Below are positions 8,001 to 12,409 of a stretch of DNA of 12,409 nucleotides, in pieces (within the stretch, counting starts at the first letter, position 1; each line of letters starts with the position of its first letter). A model generated the notes under the pieces. The model was given only the letters and a program-made list of their open reading frames with translations. It did no database searches and was not told the origin of the DNA. The stretch is from positions 1 to 12,409 of the forward strand of contig CANQLS010000025.1 of the NCBI GenBank assembly GCA_947624765.1. Reading direction: 5' to 3'. The position numbers and the translations under genes are program-made. The DNA is from an uncultured Clostridia bacterium (GTDB taxonomy: Bacteria; Bacillota; Clostridia; TANB77; UBA1234).

Positions 8001-11000
8001 GCCGATGATGTTACTGTTAAGTGGCAAATTGGTGATAGTTATTCAGCTATGGCATATAGAAAAATAAAAGATTACAATAATGGAAGATGGTCTCAAGTCT
8101 CATCTGAGCCGAAGAATATGGTTGTGAGAGAAAAATCAAATCATTTTGTATTGTTTTATGACGAAATTAAGACAACGGTAATTATTAAGTATATTAATTT
8201 GCAAGACGAAAAATCAATTAAAGAACCTGAACAAATTACTACTAAGTTAGGGATTACGTATGTTCCTAATTTGAAAACGGAATATATCGATTCTAATAAA
8301 TTACATTGGAGTTATGTAGGAGAAAAAGATGTTTCAATAGTTACGCAAGAAGAAGAGCAAAGTAATGTTATTGTATTGAAATATGAACCGAAGAATGCAA
8401 AGGTTATTGTAAAATATCTAAATGAAGATGGACTAAAATTAGCTGAGGATAACATTAAAGAAATGCAAATAGGTAGAGAAGTGGAAATAAAGAGAATAGA
8501 GAATTTATATTCTAACGATAAAAAAGGTTGGATTATTCAAAAAATGAGTAATACTTCTATTCGCGTTTCTGAAGACGAAAATCAAAATATTATTACTTGT
8601 GTTTATAAACCTTGGTTAGAAAAAGTAACAGTAAGATATAAAAATCAAAATGGTGTTGAGCTAATTAAACCTCTCGTAAAAGAATTGCAAGTTGGCGCAA
8701 AATTTAAAGCAGAAGTTATTGATATAATATCTGACAATAGTGGAAAAGCGTGGGATTACAATGGTAAAGAACAAGAAGAAATTACTGTTAAAGAACAAGA
8801 TAATGAAATTGATTTAGTATATCAACCTGAATTAAAGAAAATATTTTTGAAATTTGTATCAAATGATATAGAGCTTATTCCAATGCAAGAACAATTAGTT
8901 CAGGTAGGAGAAAAATTTATTCCAAAATATGAGCAAGAGCTTATTGATGCAGAGGGTAAGCATTGGATTTATTTTGACATTGATAAGGATGAGGTTGTAG
9001 TAACAGAAGATGAATCACAAAATATTGTGAATATTAAATATGAACCAAAACTTGTTGAAGTAATGTTAAATTTCACAAATGAAAAAGGAGAAATTGTTAA
9101 AACACAAGAAAAGCAAAAAGTACAAATGGGTAGTACACTAATTTATACACCTGAGCTTCATGTAATAGATAAATCCGCATTGGGTTGGGAAGCAAATCAA
9201 AAAGAGTGTAAATTTAAAATTACGGAAGAGGTAAATACATTTACAATTCAGTATCAACCATATCTAGTTAATGTTTATGACAAAATTGTAGATGAAGAAG
9301 GAAATGAAATCACAGCTACAATTACATTAATGTCAAAACAGCAAGTTGGTTCAAAGTACACTCCAAATATTCAAGAAGTATTAGTTGATACAGATGAAAA
9401 AGAGTGGTTATATTTAGCAAGTAAGATAAATGGAAATACTACTATAAAAGTTTCAGAAGAAGAAGAGAAAAATAATGTTTATCTTAAATATACGCCAAGT
9501 TTAGCTGATGTTGTTATAAAGTATGTAGATACATTAGGCAATGTGTTGAAAAATGATTCTGTTGTAAAAGCACAGATAGGCAGTGAATTTTCTGCAGATG
9601 TAATTGAAAAAATAAAAGATCCAAAAGGTAATAAGTGGATATATAATCCAAATAGTAAGAATTTAATTAAAGTTAAGAAAGAAAATAATCAAATTGTTCT
9701 TTCTTATGAAGAACAAAAAGCTTTGGTAACTTATAAGTATCAAGACGAATATGGTAATCGTTTGAAAGCCCCAACTAAAACTTTAGTACAAATTGGTTCT
9801 ATTTATAGACCGGAAGTTGAATCTGTTATCGAAGATGATCAGGAAAAGGTATGGGAGTATAAGGAAAGAGATTTAGAGTCTATTGAGATAAAAGATGCTG
9901 AGCAAGATAATGTGTTTGTATTAATATATGTGCCATTAAAAGTAGATGTAACGTTGTATATTAAAAATACTGTTGGAAAAGAAATAAAGGAACCATTGAC
10001 AGTTAAAGCTCAGTTAGGTGCGGACTTTAAACCGAATGTAGATGCTACAATTACAGATGATAATTCATTTATGTATAAATTTGTGAGAATGGAACCTGAA
10101 CAAATAAAGATAAAAGAAACTCCAATTGGAAGCACAGAAAATGTGAACGTATTTACTTTAATTTATGATGAAGTTTATAGTACTGTTTCAATTAGATATC
10201 AGGATTTTGATGGTAATGTTTTGCGCGAGGAAGAGAAAGAACAGATTCAAGTAGGTACTAAATATACTCCGAAAATAATACAGTATATTAAAGATAAAAA
10301 GGGTAATCAATGGGAGTTAGTTACTAATGAGCAGACATCAATTCGAGTTATGGAGAATGCAAAGGAAAATATAATAAAGTTTGTATATGAAGTTGCTAAA
10401 TCTGATGTAATTGTAAAATTTAAAGATACAGAAGGCAATAATATTAAGGAAGAGGAACACTTTAATATACAAATAGGAAATGAATTTGTACCAGAAATTC
10501 CAAAACATTTGTTAGATAAAGCAGGTAAGAAGTGGAGCTTCTTTAATTGTGATCCAGTAAAACTAAAAGTTGGAAGTATTAATAATGTTATTACCGTTTC
10601 ATATCAAGAAGAAAAAACTACAGTTTATGTACGATACCAGGATGATACTGGAAGAAAATTAAAAGTAGATGATAGATTACTTGTACAAATAGGAAGTAAT
10701 TTTAAACCTAAGATTACTACTAAGGTTATATATGACGAAAATGAAATTTGGCGTTTTTCTCATATGCAACCGGCTGAAATTATTGTTTCTGAAAATCCTA
10801 ATGAAAATGTTATTACACAAGTTTATACAAATAAGGAAATAGAAGAAATTCCAGAAGAAAAAGTAGAAGTGCCAGAGGAAAAAGAAAAAAGAGTGAGCGT
10901 GACAGATGTAGTTAAAAAACAAGAAACAGAAAAAGTCGAAAAGGAAGAGAGTAAATTTGAAGCAGAAAAGACGTATGTATATGCAAATAAGAATTTAAAA

Positions 11001-11765
11001 GCACTTGAAAAAGTTATGCTGCTTACAGATGACCAAAAAAGAGAACTTGAGAAAATTAATTCTTATAATAATGAGCTAGTAAAAATATTACAAGAAAATT
11101 TAGATAAAAACAAGAAAGGATTATCTACTGATTTTTCTAAAATTGAAAAATTGATTGAACAAGAAAAAGATATAATTAAGGATAGATCGCAAGAGATTTT
11201 AGAAGAAGATAGAAGCGGAAGTAAGTTATTAAAGATTTTTGAAATTGTAGTAGAGCCATTTGAAAAAAATGAAACATTTGATACTTTACAACAAAGAAAA
11301 GCGGTATTAATGGCAGACTATTGCGTTAATAAGTCGTTAACTGATGCTGAACAAGCAGTGTATATTTGCACAAAAGGTAAAAATGATCGACAGTTGCAAA
11401 TTATAGATAATTTAACTAAAGCAGGGCTTGATACTAGCAAATTAAAAACACAATTACAATATGAAAAGATTTTATTAGAAAATTATTACAGAGCTAGAAG
11501 TATTGTAAAGGATAGTTATTTTACTGATGAAGCTAGTAAAGGACAATTACCACAAGAAGTTGTAATAGCAGTTAATAATATGTTAATAAATCAGACATAC
11601 AATTTATTAATAAAAAATGAATTAACACTTCCGCAAGAATTGGAATTAAGTTCTTTATATCAATTATTAAATCAAATGCAAAGAGACAAAATAGAGCAAA
11701 TGGTAGGAAAGATTCCAGATAATAAGCAACGTAAAGCAATACAAAAGAAATTAAAAGAATTATAG
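5067..11765 (+). CDS. Giant MucBP-like repeat protein without export signals
   Basis: A 2232-residue protein of unknown function. Layout: residues 1-521, unrecognised mixed alpha/beta region beginning with charged helices (MIEEILKNKLKSLGY); residues 522-1922, 19 tandem repeats of 71-79 residues; residues 1923-1968, a linker rich in K, E, V and P; residues 1969-2232, charged helices with coiled-coil character up to about 2050. The repeats follow a pattern of V-x-V-x-Y-x-D-x-x-G, then Q-[IV]-G-x-x-[YF]-x-P, D-x-x-G-K-x-W and N-x-I-x-x-x-Y-E-P. This resembles MucBP domains, usually found in secreted mucin-binding adhesins of Gram-positive bacteria. I see no signal peptide, no membrane helix and no LPXTG or sorting tail, and the in-frame stop just upstream excludes a longer N-terminus. 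The protein should therefore be cytoplasmic, or exported by a non-classical route. The gene is intact and monocistronic, with its own promoter and a hairpin terminator. No sortase or secretion gene is adjacent. The repeat-family assignment is moderately sure; function is not assigned. Confidence 0.9.
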   Translation: MIEEILKNKLKSLGYTQDFIEEKLKEIDLNVLTTKKDFSEKDIEIVKLYNPNVNLARAFLNIDAKYLQSVLIDGKIDLKKTLLPTGANITVMDYRLDENVCVFLITNDLKVEIYSYVPDANTKAKYAMQTYEQVYANDRENVINEYIDALTENNRLLLNKAREVLNLLASDFVIDEMIINNVSPILKLYDNPEKFAENITNYNLKYINRRLNRIEVSEKVVLVKRAARGLKFGYLTNDPYAKLNEINHYADFYLNMVSYFWIFSNEKGQEEIGIYTAPETESKTYRQEQMKNRKDIDAVARDICMQFTNQVRYQISEEAIRDILYKLNHQLVAPPIDYILKYAENPDDPIEPLSYKYRAISDPTEFENRLYNSIEDNIGRRYKYKLTENVLEDLTTIGNKLDYTDENGKLIKKQSIADFNQNGNAVIIRRETLIDIQNIPELLGYIYEDIDSKGTDNLPVPSIEVDFYFPNSVYASEGIKMYNGTDYEVAAKNISTGNKFYSADKLQNSIYSENNNVVQGGTRVTVRYLANTGEVLKENVISNVFPGDNYVPEVLPVISDKSGKEWICKITRMPNLILSDVEENNKIEIKYVAKMTKAKLSFYNRENQKLANDKIIEMQVGTEINNDEYSTVVDKEGIEWDLVESKPKKSVISEREEQNHITFIYDVTRVAVVINYKNKQMETLKKSITVQAIADKKYTAKIDPILKDDNGLYWVYISEAAASIVPHENEVNTIDLIYDQMKTKVTTMYYDENGEKVKDDFVEFIQIGKEYTANYDEKFRDLQGKMWKFQKVNKSSLIVKEELTENEIKVVYEPLTCKIIVRIVDENGRKLHEDIYKEMQVGSIYDAEKVGNLKDLHGKIWRYKGGNTSLEVTEDESKNIISFVYEPLLTKITVRYFDIEKKEIIPSKEFIKQAGENCTLELPNHLEDKEGKKWILPNDTEKNYIVKESEEENRISIYYEKELTDVELSFKDLYGNALADDVTVKWQIGDSYSAMAYRKIKDYNNGRWSQVSSEPKNMVVREKSNHFVLFYDEIKTTVIIKYINLQDEKSIKEPEQITTKLGITYVPNLKTEYIDSNKLHWSYVGEKDVSIVTQEEEQSNVIVLKYEPKNAKVIVKYLNEDGLKLAEDNIKEMQIGREVEIKRIENLYSNDKKGWIIQKMSNTSIRVSEDENQNIITCVYKPWLEKVTVRYKNQNGVELIKPLVKELQVGAKFKAEVIDIISDNSGKAWDYNGKEQEEITVKEQDNEIDLVYQPELKKIFLKFVSNDIELIPMQEQLVQVGEKFIPKYEQELIDAEGKHWIYFDIDKDEVVVTEDESQNIVNIKYEPKLVEVMLNFTNEKGEIVKTQEKQKVQMGSTLIYTPELHVIDKSALGWEANQKECKFKITEEVNTFTIQYQPYLVNVYDKIVDEEGNEITATITLMSKQQVGSKYTPNIQEVLVDTDEKEWLYLASKINGNTTIKVSEEEEKNNVYLKYTPSLADVVIKYVDTLGNVLKNDSVVKAQIGSEFSADVIEKIKDPKGNKWIYNPNSKNLIKVKKENNQIVLSYEEQKALVTYKYQDEYGNRLKAPTKTLVQIGSIYRPEVESVIEDDQEKVWEYKERDLESIEIKDAEQDNVFVLIYVPLKVDVTLYIKNTVGKEIKEPLTVKAQLGADFKPNVDATITDDNSFMYKFVRMEPEQIKIKETPIGSTENVNVFTLIYDEVYSTVSIRYQDFDGNVLREEEKEQIQVGTKYTPKIIQYIKDKKGNQWELVTNEQTSIRVMENAKENIIKFVYEVAKSDVIVKFKDTEGNNIKEEEHFNIQIGNEFVPEIPKHLLDKAGKKWSFFNCDPVKLKVGSINNVITVSYQEEKTTVYVRYQDDTGRKLKVDDRLLVQIGSNFKPKITTKVIYDENEIWRFSHMQPAEIIVSENPNENVITQVYTNKEIEEIPEEKVEVPEEKEKRVSVTDVVKKQETEKVEKEESKFEAEKTYVYANKNLKALEKVMLLTDDQKRELEKINSYNNELVKILQENLDKNKKGLSTDFSKIEKLIEQEKDIIKDRSQEILEEDRSGSKLLKIFEIVVEPFEKNETFDTLQQRKAVLMADYCVNKSLTDAEQAVYICTKGKNDRQLQIIDNLTKAGLDTSKLKTQLQYEKILLENYYRARSIVKDSYFTDEASKGQLPQEVVIAVNNMLINQTYNLLIKNELTLPQELELSSLYQLLNQMQRDKIEQMVGKIPDNKQRKAIQKKLKEL
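6630..10832 (+). repeat. 19 tandem MucBP-like repeats (protein level)
   Basis: Repeat starts, as residues of the giant protein: 522, 595, 668, 741, 815, 888, 962, 1034, 1109, 1183, 1255, 1328, 1399, 1478, 1550, 1624, 1703, 1777, 1850; the last ends at 1922. Each has a central aromatic after a D-x-x-G-K-like turn. It is Trp in 18 of 19 (566, 640, 714, 787, 861, 934, 1008, 1081, 1155, 1229, 1300, 1374, 1447, 1524, 1596, 1749, 1823, 1895) and Tyr 1670 in repeat 16. Most also keep Q-[IVL]-G near position 27-30 and end in a Y plus an acidic residue or P. Repeats 13 and 16 carry small insertions (79 residues each). No long identical DNA stretches are visible between copies, so the array looks old rather than recently amplified. 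Confidence 0.85.
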
Positions 11766-11812
11766 GAAAAAATTTAAGTAAGAGTTTTGTATTGAAATAA
11801 ATTAACTGAATA

Positions 11813-11850
11813 AAGAGGGTGTCCTAAATTAAGTGCACCCTCTTGTTTGC
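11813..11850 (+). terminator. Rho-independent terminator of the giant gene
   Basis: AAGAGGGTG (11813-11821) and CACCCTCTT (11836-11844) form a perfect 9-bp stem with a 14-nt loop. A T-rich run, TTGTTTGCTTT, follows from 11843. It lies 48 nt after the giant gene's stop codon. The loop is larger and the T-tract more interrupted than in an ideal terminator. Confidence 0.65.
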
Positions 11851-11930
11851 TTTAAGAAAAAATCACCAATTATACTAGCAGATATTTATATAAAAACAAA
11901 TATAATGTAAAATAACGGGGCAAAACATCA
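11851..11930. other. Intergenic stretch without recognised gene
   Basis: A/T-rich spacer between the terminator and the repeat-containing promoter of the ATPase gene. A TATAAT at 11901-11906 has no -35 partner. ACGG at 11915-11918 lies in phase with the 23-bp repeats and may be a degenerate fourth copy (11913-11924, 7 of 12 matches). Together with its flanks this gap of 274 bases contains no open frame of note. Confidence 0.5.
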
Positions 11931-11935
11931 AAATA

Positions 11936-11993
11936 TCACGGAATAGATATAGTGAAAGTCACGGATTAGAATTGACAAATATCACGGAATAGA
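11936..11993 (+). repeat. Three 23-bp-phased direct repeats, putative operator
   Basis: TCACGGAATAGA occurs at 11936-11947 and 11982-11993, and TCACGGATTAGA at 11959-11970. Starts are exactly 23 bp apart in both steps, a little over two helical turns. The outer two copies share an extended 5' flank (AAATA). The second copy abuts the -35 box and the third fills the spacer of the ATPase promoter, so a bound protein would block RNA polymerase. The binder is unknown; inference only. Confidence 0.75.
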
Positions 11994-12000
11994 GTAAAAT
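11972..12000 (+). promoter_or_regulatory. Promoter of the AAA ATPase gene
   Basis: A perfect TTGACA (11972-11977), a 17-nt spacer and TAAAAT (11995-12000, 5/6 to TATAAT). Transcription would start near 12007, giving a leader of about 33 nt with AAGAGGTGA before the ATG. The spacer contains one copy of the TCACGGAATAGA repeat, which suggests repression at this promoter. Confidence 0.75.
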
Positions 12001-12039
12001 ATATTTAAGAACAGATAAAAATTTAAGAGGTGATTAGCC

Positions 12040-12409
12040 ATGAAAATAGAGAATTATAAAAAGAGAATAGCTGATGATAAGATAGAACATTACTTAAAAT
12101 TATTTGGAGCAATTAGTATTGAAGGACCTAAATATTGTGGAAAGACATGGGCAGGAAGATATCATTCAAATAGTGAAATTCTTTTGCATAAAACTACTGG
12201 CGAACAATCGAATAATGTTGAACTTGCTAAAATGTCACCAGCTATTGTTTTAGAAGGGAAAAAGCCAAGACTGATTGATGAGTGGCAAGAAGCAACTAAT
12301 TTGTGGGATGAAATAAGAATTGATGTTGATAAATCAGGATTAAAGGGACAATATATTTTAACTGGTTCATCTACTCCTAATAGAAAAGGAATAGCACACA
12401 GTGGTGCTG
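12040..12409 (+). CDS. AAA-family ATPase, AAA_14/DUF4143 type (partial, 3' end outside window)
   Basis: The first 123 residues of an ATPase cut by the window end. Walker A is GPKYCGKT (29-36), Walker B is RLIDEWQ (77-83), and ILTGSSTP (106-113) is the sensor-like strand; HSGA (120-123) is at the edge. This order is characteristic of the AAA_14 + DUF4143 proteins. In that family a C-terminal DUF4143 region, of the restriction-endonuclease-like fold class, follows, with a total near 400 residues. Their role is poorly known; they are scattered among gut and environmental bacteria and archaea and are often considered accessory or mobile. The start is ATG at 12040 with AAGAGGTGA upstream; an in-frame TGA at 12031-12033 closes the frame. 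It is transcribed from its own promoter with operator-like repeats. No frameshift is seen in the visible part. Confidence 0.9.
   Translation, partial: MKIENYKKRIADDKIEHYLKLFGAISIEGPKYCGKTWAGRYHSNSEILLHKTTGEQSNNVELAKMSPAIVLEGKKPRLIDEWQEATNLWDEIRIDVDKSGLKGQYILTGSSTPNRKGIAHSGA

Noticed and set aside
10677..10922. Open frame of 81 codons on the minus strand inside the giant gene
   Set aside because: Its Phe/Asn-rich product is simply the antisense of Lys/Glu-rich codons in the linker region; no start signals or homology.
5067..11765. Sortase-anchored surface adhesin
   Set aside because: The repeats suggest it, but there is no signal peptide, no LPXTG motif and no C-terminal hydrophobic tail, so the usual adhesin annotation is not supported.
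11813..11844. Inverted-repeat end of an insertion sequence
   Set aside because: The AAGAGGGTG/CACCCTCTT pair is short, has no transposase nearby, and its place and T-rich flank right after a long gene fit a terminator.
11901..11906. TATAAT box in the spacer before the ATPase gene
   Set aside because: No -35-like hexamer at 16-18 nt, while a much better promoter lies at 11972-12000.
11913..11993. CRISPR-like array
   Set aside because: The 23-bp period with 12-bp boxes leaves 11-bp spacers, too short for CRISPR; the overlap with the -35/-10 elements fits operator sites better.

Overview
The window is AT-rich DNA with strong Shine-Dalgarno sites (AAAGGAGG, GAGGTGA) and near-consensus sigma-A type promoters. 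It carries a YtxC-like sporulation-family protein. Together these point to a low-GC member of the Bacillota, most likely an (uncultured?) Clostridia-type organism; the genus cannot be told from the sequence. No mobile element, CRISPR array, tRNA or rRNA gene is visible.

Left part (1-4843, all genes on the minus strand). In transcription order these are a ytxC-like gene, glgP (alpha-glucan phosphorylase with an N-terminal DUF3417 region) and pyk (pyruvate kinase). glgP has its own excellent promoter (TTGACA, 17 nt, GATAAT) just past the end of the ytxC-like gene. glgP and pyk are about 50 nt apart with no terminator between them. They therefore look like a two-gene carbon-flow operon: glycogen or glucan to glucose-1-phosphate at one end, PEP to pyruvate plus ATP at the other. 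Downstream of pyk, positions 1-60 form an island of high GC with hairpin potential. It runs off the window edge and looks like part of a structured RNA rather than a gene.

Middle (4844-11765). Divergent from ytxC is a single 6.7 kb gene for a 2232-residue protein. It has about 520 residues of unrecognised N-terminal region, then 19 tandem MucBP-like beta repeats of 71-79 residues, a Lys/Glu/Pro-rich linker and a helical tail of about 265 residues. MucBP repeats are normally found in secreted, wall-anchored adhesins, but this protein has no signal peptide, no membrane segment and no LPXTG motif. An in-frame stop 12 nt upstream of the ATG rules out a missed N-terminal extension. It is the most unusual object in the window.

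Right part (11766-12409, plus strand). A 9-bp-stem hairpin closes the giant gene. Then come three copies (plus a degenerate fourth) of TCACGGAWTAGA phased at exactly 23 bp, embedded in a near-perfect promoter. One copy fills the spacer between -35 and -10, a layout expected of operator sites. The promoter drives an AAA-family ATPase gene (AAA_14/DUF4143 type) that is cut by the window end.
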